Shown here in pieces: positions 33,827 through 43,419 of a DNA stretch of 64,000 nt. Both the position numbers and the translations under genes were made by a program. Origin of the DNA: Bacteroidota bacterium (lineage in GTDB: Bacteria; Bacteroidota; Bacteroidia; AKYH767-A; OLB10); contig JADKFV010000007.1 of the NCBI GenBank assembly GCA_016717325.1, positions 124,001-188,000 of the forward strand, in the 5' to 3' direction. The notes under the pieces are model-generated. The model was not told the origin of the DNA. It saw nothing but the letters and a program-made list of their open reading frames with translations, and did no database searches. Each line of letters opens with the position of its first letter. The stretch's first letter is position 1.

Positions 33827-34894
33827 ATGAGCCACCCCGATAATGAAGCAAAAATAAAAGTAGGCATCACCATTGGTGACCTTAACGGTATAGGAGCCGA
33901 AATAATAATAAAAACATTCAGCGACTCTCGCATTACTCAGGTATGCACACCGGTAATTTATGCATCGAGCAAGGCATTATCGTTTCATCGCAAATGGATG
34001 AATGCCAATGATTTTAATTATCAAACTGTGCGCAGCATAAACGATGTCATTTTACGCAAAATAAATCTTATCAATTGCTGGGAAGAAGATATTGCCATTG
34101 ACCTTGGACAAAAAACAGAACTCGGTGGGCGCTATGCGCTTAAGTCTTTACAAGCAGCAACTGCTGATATTATCGCCAAAAAAATTGATGTGCTTGTCAC
34201 CTCGCCTATTAACAAAGATAATATTCAATCTAAGGATTTTAATTTTCCTGGACATACGGAATATCTTGCCAATCAAGCCAATGTTACCAACTACACTATG
34301 TTGCTTGTTAACGAAGGGTTGAGGGTAGGTTTAGTAACGGGGCATATGCCATTGAAAGACGTAGCATCAAAAATTACTAAACAAGGCATAGTTGCAAAAT
34401 TGATAAGTATAAACGAATCAATGAAAAAAGATTTCGGAATACGCAAGCCAAAAATTGCTGTATTGGGTCTCAATCCTCATGCAGGCGATGGTGGCTTACT
34501 TGGTACCGAAGAACGCGACATTATTGTACCGGCTATAAAAGAAGCATTAGAAAAAAACATGATGGTATATGGCCCTTACAGTGCCGATGGTTTTTTTGCC
34601 ACTCAGCAACAATCAAAATTTGATGCCGTACTTGCCATGTATCATGACCAGGGATTAATACCTTTCAAAACATTATCGTTTACTTCGGGTGTAAACTATA
34701 CCGCAGGGTTGCCGTTTGTGCGCACATCACCCGACCACGGAACAGGATTTGACATTGCCGGAAAAAATATTGCCAACGAAGATTCTTTCCGTCAGGCAAT
34801 ATATACAGGTATCGATATTTTTTCGCAACGCAATGAATATGCTGGCATCAATGCTAACCCATTGGCGTATTCCAAGAAAAGTGTTGATAGATAA
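33827..34894 (+). CDS. pdxA: 4-hydroxythreonine-4-phosphate dehydrogenase
   Basis: A 355-residue enzyme of pyridoxal phosphate synthesis (DXP-dependent route). Visible blocks are VGITIGDLNGIGAEIIIK, SPINKDNIQ, the metal-binding FPGHTEYLA, GLNPHAGDGGLLGTEE, and AMYHDQGLIPFKTLSF with the second metal His. Together with dxr this fits a cell using DXP for both isoprenoids and PLP. DUF3109 follows after 12 bases. Confidence 0.97.
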   Translation: MSHPDNEAKIKVGITIGDLNGIGAEIIIKTFSDSRITQVCTPVIYASSKALSFHRKWMNANDFNYQTVRSINDVILRKINLINCWEEDIAIDLGQKTELGGRYALKSLQAATADIIAKKIDVLVTSPINKDNIQSKDFNFPGHTEYLANQANVTNYTMLLVNEGLRVGLVTGHMPLKDVASKITKQGIVAKLISINESMKKDFGIRKPKIAVLGLNPHAGDGGLLGTEERDIIVPAIKEALEKNMMVYGPYSADGFFATQQQSKFDAVLAMYHDQGLIPFKTLSFTSGVNYTAGLPFVRTSPDHGTGFDIAGKNIANEDSFRQAIYTGIDIFSQRNEYAGINANPLAYSKKSVDR

Positions 34895-34906
34895 TTAGAC
34901 CTGTTT

Positions 34907-35503
34907 ATGAAAAAAAATATGATTGCAATTCAAAACACTTTAGTGTCGCTCAATGTAATAGAAAAACAATTCGTATGCGACCTTAATGCCTGCAAAGGTG
35001 CTTGCTGCATCGATGGTATAAGTGGCGCTCCACTCACCGCTGAAGAGTTGCCCATACTCGATGCTATTTACAATGATGTTAAACCCTACCTCACCACACG
35101 TGGCAAGGCTGCAATCAAAAAACAAGGCAAACATTTAATAGACAGTGACGGGGAATATGTTACCCCACTAATAAACGGAAACGAAGAATGTGCCTACACC
35201 ATTTACGATGAAAATAATGTTGCTAAATGTGGTATCGAGAAAGCATATTTCGATGGTAAGGTTCCTTTTCGCAAACCAGTGTCGTGTCATTTATATCCTG
35301 TTCGTATTACAAAATATAAAGAGTACGATGCTGTAAACTACGAGAAGTGGAATATATGCAAAGCCGCATGTAAGCTTGGCGAACAACTCAAAGTGCCGGT
35401 TTATAAGTTTGTGAAAGATGCCCTCATTGTAAAATACGGTGAAGCATGGTACAATGAACTGGAACATACCGTAGATGAAATGCAAAAAAACGAAGCGAAA
35501 TAA
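34907..35503 (+). CDS. DUF3109 family protein (Cys-rich)
   Basis: 198 residues. The N-terminal Cys cluster CDLNACKGACCIDGISGAPL (about 24-43), the later ECAYTIYDENNVAKCGIEKAY, and SCHLYPVRI with KWNICKAACKLG identify the DUF3109 family. The spacing of eight or more cysteines suggests a metal or Fe-S site, related in pattern to YkgJ-type zinc/iron proteins; this is inference. Close to pdxA, probably cotranscribed. It converges on the next gene with 8 bases between. Confidence 0.9.
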   Translation: MKKNMIAIQNTLVSLNVIEKQFVCDLNACKGACCIDGISGAPLTAEELPILDAIYNDVKPYLTTRGKAAIKKQGKHLIDSDGEYVTPLINGNEECAYTIYDENNVAKCGIEKAYFDGKVPFRKPVSCHLYPVRITKYKEYDAVNYEKWNICKAACKLGEQLKVPVYKFVKDALIVKYGEAWYNELEHTVDEMQKNEAK

Positions 35504-35511
35504 TTACGCTT

Positions 35512-37170
35512 TTAAAATTTCACCTTCGCCCATTTGAAAGTTTTCTTTTTCGAATTGTAGAAAATTAAATCGTTTGTTGGCGTTACAAATGACATTCGTG
35601 GGTTAAGTATACTTTCGGCCTCGCGTGCATCAAACAAAGGTTTTGTTTTTACTTCGCCACCTATTGTAACGGTTGATATATACGCTATTGCACTATTACG
35701 ATTATACATTGTTTTGTTTACATCCTTTGGATTGCCATTGTATATCAACGTTATCTCATCAGCATTTCGGGTTTGTATGTACGATATAAATACCCCACCA
35801 TCGTCCGAAGTTTTTTGTGCTTTAGGTATTATTTTATTCCAGGTCATTTCTCCGGTTTTATTTAATTTGAAAAGCAACATATCATAATAGCGATAGCTAA
35901 ACGAGAAACGAACCGGTATACCATAAACCCTGTCTGTAACCTGCACAAACACTGTGTATACTTCTGACGTTACAATAATAGAACCATCGGGCTCAATCAT
36001 AAAATCGCGTACGTGAAAATTATTTAAATCTTCTTTGTCGCCTTCTTTCTCAGCACCGGTAGCATCCTTAATAAATGCCGGTGTAAAATCTTTGAACACA
36101 GAGTTTTCTATTTTGCCTGTAGCATCGTCAAAATTTATTACATAATATCCTGTAGGACGGCTCATGGTTTTGCTCGATGAGTATCCCATAATATATCCTT
36201 TACTTCCATCGGCAGTGAAGTTTAATTTTAAATCAACCACCAGGTTATCGCCATTGCTTACGTCTATCACATTCGCAGTACCGTCTTTGGTTGCACGGTA
36301 CAATACATATTTAGCATCCATCTTTTTAGCCTTACGTTCTTCTTTATTTAGAAACACTTTCAATTGCAGATACATGTTGCCGCTTTTCGAAACCTGGCAA
36401 TCATATATTTCATAGCCTTCTCCTTCTTTGAGCGGTATACTAAATTCTGTTTTGCCAGCTTTCTCCATCGTTTTTGCATCGAATGTTTCGAAAATAAATT
36501 TTGGTGATGGATTGTCTTCGATATTAATGGTATGCATAAGCATAAACTTGCTTTTGTCTTGCGACAGCATTATTTCGTAAGGATTTATGCTTGCGCCATA
36601 AGCATCGTCATCACCAACAAATGTGCTTAGGGGCTTTATCGCTTCCGAAAATTTACCATCCTTGCCTATTGTGTGCCATGATATTACTGTTTCATTTTCC
36701 TTTTTGTTCCGCTTATAAATTGACGAGAATGCAATTACTTTTTCATCCAAATAAAATGCTTTCTTTATATATAACGATTTGCCTTTGTAGTCAGGGTTTT
36801 TCTTGTAAAAAGTAAAGTCAACTTCTGACGACCACTCTTGTTTTAAATCGAAGCTATATTTTTCGATTGTGTATTCTACTCTATCGTTATTTATATTATC
36901 GGTATTGCGCAAAAATCTATCGTTCTCAAATTTGGCAAAACCCAACAATCCCAACATTGCCCGTCCCTGACGATTATCGAACAAATTTTTGCCTGTATAG
37001 TCCACATTTTTAAAACGTAAAACACAAAACGACTTATCGTCCGATCCTATAAAAACAGGATAGGTGAAACGCTCATCGGTTTCAAACTCGGGGCTGAATT
37101 TGGCTGTTTGTGAATACGACTTTATTGAAAATGCCAATAGCATTACGCAGAATAAAAAGATTTTTTTCAT
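35512..37170 (-). CDS. Secreted hypothetical protein
   Basis: About 552 residues from the ATG at 37170, which starts a signal peptide (KKIFLFCVMLLAFSIKSYSQ). The mature part is a series of beta strands with FYKKNPDYKGKSLYIKKAF, KFMLMHTINIEDNPSPKF and GEMTWNKIIPKAQ, similar in style to beta-propeller proteins of unknown function common in Bacteroidota. It has no T9SS tail and no catalytic motif I recognise. It is likely periplasmic or outer-membrane associated. Confidence 0.8.
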   Translation of the reverse strand: MKKIFLFCVMLLAFSIKSYSQTAKFSPEFETDERFTYPVFIGSDDKSFCVLRFKNVDYTGKNLFDNRQGRAMLGLLGFAKFENDRFLRNTDNINNDRVEYTIEKYSFDLKQEWSSEVDFTFYKKNPDYKGKSLYIKKAFYLDEKVIAFSSIYKRNKKENETVISWHTIGKDGKFSEAIKPLSTFVGDDDAYGASINPYEIMLSQDKSKFMLMHTINIEDNPSPKFIFETFDAKTMEKAGKTEFSIPLKEGEGYEIYDCQVSKSGNMYLQLKVFLNKEERKAKKMDAKYVLYRATKDGTANVIDVSNGDNLVVDLKLNFTADGSKGYIMGYSSSKTMSRPTGYYVINFDDATGKIENSVFKDFTPAFIKDATGAEKEGDKEDLNNFHVRDFMIEPDGSIIVTSEVYTVFVQVTDRVYGIPVRFSFSYRYYDMLLFKLNKTGEMTWNKIIPKAQKTSDDGGVFISYIQTRNADEITLIYNGNPKDVNKTMYNRNSAIAYISTVTIGGEVKTKPLFDAREAESILNPRMSFVTPTNDLIFYNSKKKTFKWAKVKF

Positions 37171-37248
37171 TATTTTTTTAAAATTAAGTTTGGCAATAGT
37201 AAGTAGAATAAATTGCACTGCAAAAAAAAAGCGGCATATGATAAAACG

Positions 37249-37278
37249 AAAAGCGGCTGCCGGGAGGCAAGCCGCTTT
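37249..37278 (-). terminator. Terminator after the DUF4476 gene
   Basis: On the minus strand AAAGCGGCTTGCC, loop TCCC, GGCAGCCGCTTT followed by TCGTTTT; a 12-bp stem with one mismatch. It lies between the DUF4476 gene and the next minus-strand gene. Confidence 0.75.
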
Positions 37279-37315
37279 GAACAGAAAAGAACCATTTACT
37301 AACCCTATATTTTTA

Positions 37316-37986
37316 TTATCCGAATAAATACTTATTCAATTCGTCAATGCTGCTACTGAAAGTAAACTCATTGTTTACCAGGTAATATTTGTCCTTATCA
37401 TAAACGTAATTGTACGCCTGCTTGGCAAAATCGAGTTTCGTACTTTCAAATGTAAAAGCATTCATCAATATGGCTATTTGTCTGCTTGTCATTTCACGGT
37501 TGCGTATACCTTGCATAGCAATAGTATATTGTGTATCATCAAAACTTTGGCGATCGATGCTGGCGCGTAATTGCTCAAACTCATCGTTGCTCATCCAATT
37601 GCTATTACAGGTATTATAATAGTTATTATATTGAACCGGAGGAGTTGCCTGGCACATCTTAGGGTCAAGATCTATTACTTTAAGAGTCAGGTGTTGATTA
37701 ATCATAGTGCGCATTTTTACACCGGCAGGAACAAAAACCATCTTACTAAAAATAATACGCGGTGGATAGTTGAACTGCGATTTCTTAAACACTGTAATTA
37801 AATGGTTGCCCGGGTTTATATCTGTTATAACTTGCTTGCCTGCAGGTAATGTTAATGGTCCATTGTCGACAGACACAGCAATCAAACTGTTGTTAAACAT
37901 TTTAATACTCAATCGCTCAGTTGGTGATTTGCTTTTGCTATCATGCTTATTGCAGTGATGCAGATAAAAAGTAGTGTACGTTTCAT
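37316..37986 (-). CDS. DUF4476 domain exported protein (frame broken near 37911)
   Basis: The C-terminal 90 residues (MSNDEFEQLRASIDRQSFDD... MTSRQIAILMNAFTFESTKL... NYVYDKDKYYLV) are a DUF4476 domain, helical repeats often found in exported Bacteroidota proteins. As printed the frame runs from 38026 with a non-signal N-terminus. However, the ATG at 37986 gives a perfect signal peptide (MKRTLLFICITAISMIAKA, then NHQLSD) that stops at a TGA. One more T (plus-strand AA at 37911-37912) joins it to LSIKMFNNSLIAVSVDNG. About 224 residues when repaired. Confidence 0.8.
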
Positions 37987-38216
37987 AATGATATGTTTTA
38001 AAATGATTAAGTAACCTGACAATCATATTTCAACAGGTGTGCCACAAAAAACCGCATTCATATTTCATTCATTGATAGAACAGTGAAAATTCATTTTTGA
38101 ATTTGCGTATTGGGTTGAAATAAAAATTCAAGATTGAAGCAATACCATAGAAACTGAATGGCAATAAAATGTCGAAAATTTGTTTTTGAAAATAGTCGCT
38201 ATTCGGGCACAAAAAA

Positions 38217-38573
38217 CTACATCACTTTTGCTATCAACTGCTGATACGTAAAAGTGTTTTTGATTTCGCCCTTATCAAGTTCATAAATGCGGTCGCAATT
38301 TTTTAGTGTTGTAACACGGTGTGCAATGATGAATATAGTTTTATTAGTATCGCTCAGTTTATCAATGGCCTCGGTTACTTCGGCTTCTGTTGTATTGTCA
38401 AGAGCGCTTGTGGCTTCATCAAACACAAGTATTTCGGCATCGCGATACAGTGCACGCGCAATGCCTACCCGCTGCCTTTGCCCGCCTGATAACTTAGAGC
38501 CCTTTTCGCCAACAGGAGTATCTGCGCCATTGGGCATCGAATCGACAAGAGGTTGTAATGATGATTGCTGCAA
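38217..38573 (-). CDS. ABC exporter: C-terminal ATPase part after frameshift
   Basis: 118 residues that complete the exporter encoded from 39984. The ABC signature LSGGQRQRVGIARAL, Walker B EILVFDEATSAL and the H-loop FIIAHRVTTLKNCD are all present and intact. It has no start context of its own. Joining it to the upstream frame requires one A in the Q-K-A-L-Q-Q segment. Confidence 0.8.
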   Translation of the reverse strand: MQQSSLQPLVDSMPNGADTPVGEKGSKLSGGQRQRVGIARALYRDAEILVFDEATSALDNTTEAEVTEAIDKLSDTNKTIFIIAHRVTTLKNCDRIYELDKGEIKNTFTYQQLIAKVM

Positions 38574-39984
38574 TGCTTTTGGAATTTTTCATCCACCACA
38601 TCTTCGCCAAAAGCAACATTATCCTTTATGCTGCCATCGAGAATAAAAATATCCTGTTTTACATAGCCTAATAATTTTCGCCAGCTACGTATATTGTCAT
38701 GGTTAAGGGCTTGCCCGTCTATGGTAATGCTTCCGCTGTTTTCATTTATGAACCGCAAAAAGATATTCATCAATGTTGTTTTACCTGAGCCCGATGAGCC
38801 TATGAATCCTATCTTTTCGCCTTTCTTTATTTTTATATTTATATTCTTTAGCAAGTAATTTTCCTGCTCAGGAAATTTAAAACACAGATTGTTAAATGAA
38901 ATGGAATCATCAAATTTCATAGCGGGAGGGTTGTTAAATACCTGCTCGGTTTGATGTTTTTCTGTCATAAAATTAAGGTTGGTAATAGCCACTTGCGTTT
39001 TACGAATATACATCATGGACGATACTATTCTGTTGAGCGAAGGCATAATGCGCGATGCCGACACGGCAAACAATACTACAAGTTTTAGTGCATCGGCATT
39101 GCTACTGAGTTCGTTTTTCAGCGATATGAAAAAAAAGATAACCACTATACCCAGCATGGCAACTATTTCGTATGCACGCATAGGAATAAGGTTGAGAAAG
39201 GTGCCCTTCATATTCAATGTATGATAGCGCTGCACAGCATCGAGGTAATGCTTACGAAACACATTTTCCTTTCCTGCAAGTTTTACATCGGTATAGCCCA
39301 GTACTGCATGATTAAGTGCAGCTACTGCTTTTGGAAAGGCAAGATCCATACCTTGTCCTATTTGAGTGTTTACATTTTTTAATGATTGATAAATTAAAAA
39401 AGTAGCCGGCCCAACAGTGCAGATAATACAAGCAAATAATATGGGATTATTTACTATCATAAATATAACTATGAAAAGCACAATAAGCAATTCAGAAAAA
39501 AGTAAGATGAGTGGATTTATAATCCAGATGATATAAGAAGTAGGGTTATTAAAAACATGATTAAGAATAATGGCAGAATTTACATTGCTAAAATCAAGAT
39601 AATTGAGTTCATAATATTTGTTGAATTGATTTCGTGTTATGTGAACGGCAACATCAATCGTAAAATTTGTTGCTATCCAGTTTACAAGCAATGCGAAAAT
39701 ATTTTTGAGGATATAAAAAATCAAAACAGCCACCACCAATGCGAGGGTAAAATTTTGCACACTTGTAAAATGAAAATAATTATAGCACCACGATAAGTAA
39801 CTATTTTCCTGCACTATAGAAGGTTGCGTTGCAATGCTGATTATAGTAAAAATGAGTCCCAAACTTAAAACATCACAGCCGAAATTAAAATCAGCACAGC
39901 AAGCAATACCATCCTTTTCTTATGCCTTGGGCTAAGATGTTCTTGTATGCTTTTAAATGTGTTGGAAAATGAATCGTTACTCAC
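38465..39984 (-). CDS. ABC exporter: membrane domain and N-terminal ATPase half (two frame breaks)
   Basis: Read from the GTG at 39984 (SNDSFSNTFKSIQEHLSPRHKKRM, then LLAVLILISAV), the frame is broken near 39874. One more base gives SAVDVLSLGLIFTIISIA and enters the main frame. Six membrane helices follow (about residues 30-330), then the ATPase with Walker A GSSGSGKTT and the Q-loop YVKQDIFILDG. The frame breaks again at the run 38577-38580, where it should continue ALQQSSLQPL. Intact length would be about 589 residues, a normal homodimeric half-exporter for lipids, glycans or peptides. The substrate is unknown. Confidence 0.82.
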
Positions 39985-40087
39985 TCAGTATTAGTGTATT
40001 GCCATTTTTATTTGTTGGCAAATATAGTTAAGATTGAAAGGTGTGGAAAGGAATAATACGGAAAAAGAATAATGTAATTTTATGGGC

Positions 40088-40114
40088 AAAAAAAAGCCCG
40101 GAACTAGTCCGGGC
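40088..40114 (-). terminator. Terminator after the small membrane-protein gene at 40138
   Basis: On the minus strand GCCCGGACTAGTTCCGGGC followed by TTTTTTTT: 6-bp GC stem with a seven-base loop. Confidence 0.88.
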
Positions 40115-40137
40115 AATCATAAAATTTTGGAAGAAAA

Positions 40138-40580
40138 TTAATCTACGCTGCTTGCAACAGTTGCTACTACAACAATGTAATATACTATAACCACAACCGA
40201 AGGGATAATACAACCCAACAAAGCTTTTTTAGTTTCGTCTTTATCGCCACAAACAAAATAAACGATAGCAATACCTGCTACTCCTAAGAAACATCCCCAA
40301 AGGAATGAAGGAATACCAAATACAGGACAATCGCCACCGCCTGGAGTTAACGTTGCCATAGCATTGTTGTCCAATTTGATGCCTTTTATCATGTCACTGT
40401 TTTGTGATTGCAATTCACTGTAAGTAACATTTGTGCTTGTAAACATGGTCGTCCAATTGTTGGATAGCCTGAAACTGAGCGTCAACAGCATTTGCGTTGT
40501 TGTTGAATAAGTCTGCATTACCTGCAAACATGGCAGTAGTAAATAACATTACTGCAACAAAAGATAACAATTTTCTCATA
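40138..40580 (-). CDS. Small exported/membrane protein (frame broken near 40447)
   Basis: From the ATG at 40580 a signal peptide is read (MRKLLSFVAVMLFTTAMFAG), then NADLFNNNANAVDAQFQAIQQLDD. The frame is then lost; removing one base of GG at 40447-40448 continues MFTSTNVTYSELQSQNSDMIKG. Two hydrophobic segments follow: FGIPSFLWGCFLGVAGIAIVYFV and LLGCIIPSVVVIVYYIVVVA, separated by CGDKDETKKA. It is an uncharacterised type seen in Bacteroidota; no domain name can be given. As printed only the part from 40527 is open. Confidence 0.7.
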
Positions 40581-40825
40581 ATGATTTAAAGTTTTTAAAG
40601 TTTAATTGCGTCAAATGAAATAATTAAAATTCAATGTGCCAAATTTTTTTGTTAAATTTTTAATTTTAAAACACAGCCTCCTAAAGTTTAAATGGACAAG
40701 GTGATACGCCAACATTTGTAAGGTGCTTTCATTTCAGTAGTCAATAATTATTTATTAAGAATAGCATCTCTATTTGAAGATTAAAAAAGCGATATAAATA
40801 AAAATGAAACAGCAATTGCATTAAT
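40581..40825. other. AT-rich intergenic stretch
   Basis: With the Hsp20 terminator the gap to the next gene is 320 bases. It is AT-rich and I see no gene or clear promoter match in it, although it must hold the promoter of the gene at 40580. Confidence 0.35.
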
Positions 40826-40866
40826 ATAAAAAAACGCAATGATATCTTTTCGATACCATTGCGTTA
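40826..40866 (-). terminator. Terminator after hsp20
   Basis: On the minus strand AACGCAATGGTATC, loop GAAAA, GATATCATTGCGTT then TTTTT: 14-bp stem with one mismatch. Confidence 0.9.
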
Positions 40867-40900
40867 AAGCTATTTCAAACAATATTTTTTTTGGGATTGA

Positions 40901-41347
40901 TTATTCAACCGGAATTGTTTGTTCTTTTTGCTGTGCCGCTTGCGATTTTGGAAGCGTGATTATCAAAATTCCATTTTCACTTTTTGCCGAAATTTTTTCT
41001 GCATCAACTTGTCCATTTAATTCCAGTGTGCGTTCGAAATTTTTTATCGGAAATTCTTGCCGGCTAAAATTTGGTGCAGTGGATTCATCAATTTCCTTTT
41101 TGCCATTTATATACAAGATATCATCCACTACCGCAATTTTAAAATCCTCTTTGGTAAATCCTGTTGCATAAACATTGACCTGGTACGAGTCATCCTTTTC
41201 TATGATGTTCATTGGCACATTGTACTTGGGTCTTTTCATTCCCATGTTTCTAAAATATGGATGCCCGTATTGGCGTCCTCTTGCATTGTTTTCTACTGCA
41301 GGGCCACAACCCGTTGTGCCACTTGCTTTGTTAAATTGATTATACAT
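40901..41347 (-). CDS. Hsp20/alpha-crystallin family small heat-shock protein
   Basis: 148 residues. The alpha-crystallin domain runs from about residue 46 (NIIEKDDSYQVNVYATGFTKEDFKIAVVDDILYINGKKE) to RTLELNGQVDAEKISAKSENGILIITLPKS, with the C-terminal I-x-V/I anchor in QTIPVE. It is an ATP-independent holdase that forms oligomers. Last gene of a three-gene block read from 41911, after two small exported or membrane proteins. Confidence 0.95.
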   Translation of the reverse strand: MYNQFNKASGTTGCGPAVENNARGRQYGHPYFRNMGMKRPKYNVPMNIIEKDDSYQVNVYATGFTKEDFKIAVVDDILYINGKKEIDESTAPNFSRQEFPIKNFERTLELNGQVDAEKISAKSENGILIITLPKSQAAQQKEQTIPVE

Positions 41348-41370
41348 TTTGCTTTTGGTTAATGTGTTAT

Positions 41371-41589
41371 TTAGTTATTTTGTTCTTGTGATGTTGATTT
41401 ATCATCGCCTTTGTCATCCCACATTCTGTTTTGATGGTTTGATTTTTCATTATTGCCATCGCAATTTTCCATGTTTTGGCATCGGCCGCCATGATGATTA
41501 AAATGTTTTGGACCTACTGTTGCCATTAGTGTTCCGAATGTAAGTGCCGCAGCAACCATTCCAATCAAAAATCTTGTTCTTCTTTTCAT
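41371..41589 (-). CDS. Small exported His/Cys/Asn-rich protein
   Basis: 72 residues. The N-terminus (KRRTRFLIGMVAAALTFGTLMATV) is a signal peptide or membrane anchor. The rest is short, hydrophilic and rich in His, Cys and Asn (KHFNHHGGRCQNMENCDGNN), then Asp/Lys/Gln. The HxxHH and two Cys suggest metal binding, inferred from composition only. It lies 23 bases upstream of hsp20 and 22 bases downstream of the gene at 41911. Confidence 0.7.
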   Translation of the reverse strand: MKRRTRFLIGMVAAALTFGTLMATVGPKHFNHHGGRCQNMENCDGNNEKSNHQNRMWDDKGDDKSTSQEQNN

Positions 41590-41611
41590 TTTTTTTATGC
41601 TTTATAAATTA

Positions 41612-41911
41612 TTATTTGGTTTCCATTTGTTTGCGGTAATTACATTTACCAGTTTGCATTTCGGTTTTGAATGTGGTGTATTCTTCATCGTTCATGCCTC
41701 GAATTTTGTCGGCAAAGGCAAATCTGTGTTGCATATATCTTCCTTGTCCCATTCTTCGGCCTGCAATAAATCTTACCAATGCGAAGATTATAAATAGGCC
41801 AAGTAAAAATTTCGGCACGAAGAAAACTGCAGCTCCAAATAGCATTCCCATTACTACTGTTTTTAAAATTGATTTTGTTCCACTTGTGTGGGATTTTTCG
41901 TCATTCAACAT
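41612..41911 (-). CDS. Small single-helix membrane protein with MNDEExxxFK tail
   Basis: I choose the ATG at 41911 (LNDEKSHTSGTKS), giving about 99 residues; the open frame upstream is Lys/Asn-rich without family character. One or two membrane segments (VVMGMLFGAAVFFVPKFLLGLFIIFALVRFI) precede a basic stretch (AGRRMGQGRYMQHRF) and the tail GMNDEEYTTFKTEMQTGKC. The tail matches that of the protein at 42167-42495 (NMTDEERTAFKQKWKERC), so the two are related. First gene of the block ending in hsp20. Confidence 0.7.
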   Translation of the reverse strand: MLNDEKSHTSGTKSILKTVVMGMLFGAAVFFVPKFLLGLFIIFALVRFIAGRRMGQGRYMQHRFAFADKIRGMNDEEYTTFKTEMQTGKCNYRKQMETK

Positions 41912-42130
41912 TTTTTTGTTTTTTAATTTGTTATTATTTATGTTTCGTTTTAATGGAAGACGAAGTGTTATTAATTTTACTTTAAAATATTTATATTTTT
42001 TAAGGAACAGAGACACGAATCTGTTTCAGCGTTCTAATAGAAGCAATATATACGCTTCAGAGTCCTGATTATTTCTTACTTTTTCTTATTGGCATGAGAG
42101 TTTCTGAAAAGCGGTTGAATGAGGCCCAAC

Positions 42131-42159
42131 AAAAAAGCCATCAAATAAATTTGATGGCT
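42131..42159 (-). terminator. Terminator after the sigma/membrane-protein unit
   Basis: On the minus strand AGCCATCAAATTTATTTGATGGCT followed by TTTTTG. It separates the sigma-factor unit from the hsp20 unit. Confidence 0.85.
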
Positions 42160-42166
42160 TCTCCAA

Positions 42167-42495
42167 TTATTTTGCACAACGTTCTTTCCATTTTTGTTTG
42201 AAAGCTGTGCGTTCTTCGTCAGTCATATTCATAAATTTTTGCCTGAATTGTTGATTGGCAAATGGCGGTCTATTTTGTTGGTGCCGCCCAAAACGATAGT
42301 TGCCAAAAAGTATGCGGCATAAAATTAATAATCCCATGGCCTGCCAATAGGTGATAATAGAAACATGTGCCACATTGGGCAAAAGTGAATTCCACAAAAA
42401 CATTACTACACCGGCAAGTGCAAATGTTGCTATTATAAAAAATGTAAAGAAAAACCCCGTTTTCCTTTCACATATATATTATTGTTGGCTTCCAT
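42167..42495 (-). CDS. Small membrane protein with MTDEExxxFK tail, downstream of sigma factor (frame broken at 42450)
   Basis: The ATG at 42495, four bases after the sigma-factor stop, reads MEANNNIYVKGKRGF and then hits a shifted frame. One more T in a five-T run (plus-strand A at 42450-42454) continues as FFTFFIIATFALAGVVMFLWN and into the frame that ends at 42167, about 109 residues. Two membrane helices (about 15-35 and 47-67) precede a basic region and NMTDEERTAFKQKWKERC. The tight coupling to the sigma gene suggests it acts in the same response, perhaps as an anti-sigma or sensor; this is inference. Confidence 0.72.
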
Positions 42496-42498
42496 TTA

Positions 42499-43074
42499 CT
42501 AATAATTTAATTCCTGATAGAGATAATTTAATTTGTTGCGCAAATGTTTTGTAGCATATCCTTTGCGACTGATAATTGTTTTTAGATTCTCGCCTTTGCT
42601 ATCGGCTATTTGCTGTAAAGTTAAATCTTCAATTTCATTCAGCACAAAAACCTCGCGTTGCTTTTCGGGCAATTCATCAAGTGCCACCATCAATTGATTC
42701 CAAAAATGCTCTTTAAAAAGTTTCAGTTCGGGATTGTTGGTATCGTCAAGCAAAAGAATTTCTTTGAAAGCTGTTTCGTCATCATCGGTTTGGTAGGTAT
42801 AGTCTTCGAGCGAATCGATTGTTTTTTTACGATACTTATCGGTCACTTTATTACGTGCTACGCTATACAACCACGCACTCATGTTTTCCAATTCGTCAAC
42901 GTTCGAAAAATTACTGAGTTGAAACCATACATCCTGCAAAATATCTTCGGCATCTTCGTTCGACTTTACTTTACCACGGATAAATCCAAACAATTTATTT
43001 CCAAATTGCTGAACAGTATTGGTAATAGAAAAACGCTTTTGGTCGGCCATCGAAATATTAAAATCAGTATCCAT
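42499..43074 (-). CDS. ECF-type RNA polymerase sigma factor
   Basis: 191 residues with sigma region 2 (LFGFIRGKVKSNEDAEDILQDVWFQL... AWLYSVARNKVTDKYRKK) and region 4 (LDELPEKQREVFVLNEIEDLTLQQIADSKGENLKTIISRK), without regions 1 or 3: group 4/ECF. A conventional anti-sigma with FecR or zinc motif is not next to it; the small membrane protein gene follows after three bases. It probably controls a small stress regulon, possibly including the adjacent hsp20 unit. Confidence 0.92.
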   Translation of the reverse strand: MDTDFNISMADQKRFSITNTVQQFGNKLFGFIRGKVKSNEDAEDILQDVWFQLSNFSNVDELENMSAWLYSVARNKVTDKYRKKTIDSLEDYTYQTDDDETAFKEILLLDDTNNPELKLFKEHFWNQLMVALDELPEKQREVFVLNEIEDLTLQQIADSKGENLKTIISRKGYATKHLRNKLNYLYQELNY

Positions 43075-43230
43075 AAACCCTAAGACGAGGCAATGTACTT
43101 TTTACTTTAAAATATGTAAGATTTATTTGCAGGGCGCCTGTATCTCTGTTTGAATGCTAAAAATGTGTAACGGAATTTCTATATTCACTTTCAGAAATAT
43201 CGAAAAATATTTCTAGATACCCGACAACTG

Positions 43231-43419
43231 TCATTCACCTTTCAGCTCATTGGTTTCATTTTCAATACTTCGCAATTTTTTTTCGCAGTATTTTATCAAC
43301 TCATTTGCTTGCTTTATTTTTTCGGCAAGTGTGTCCAGCTGCATGGTTTCATCTTCTATTTCTTCCACCAATTTTGCCAATTCATTATATGCCTTCTGGT
43401 ATGTTAATTTACTTTTCAT
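43231..43419 (-). CDS. xseB: Exodeoxyribonuclease VII small subunit
   Basis: 62 residues from the ATG at 43419 (MKSKLTYQKAYNELAKLVEEIE), followed by a helix with LDTLAEKIKQANELIKYCEKKL, standard for XseB. The open frame upstream of this ATG overlaps xseA and is not XseB-like. The start overlaps the xseA stop by about 11 bases, suggesting translational coupling. Confidence 0.93.
   Translation of the reverse strand: MKSKLTYQKAYNELAKLVEEIEDETMQLDTLAEKIKQANELIKYCEKKLRSIENETNELKGE

Noticed and set aside
40839..41171. 110-residue plus-strand frame across hsp20
   Set aside because: Antisense shadow of the Hsp20 gene, which has clear alpha-crystallin motifs on the minus strand.
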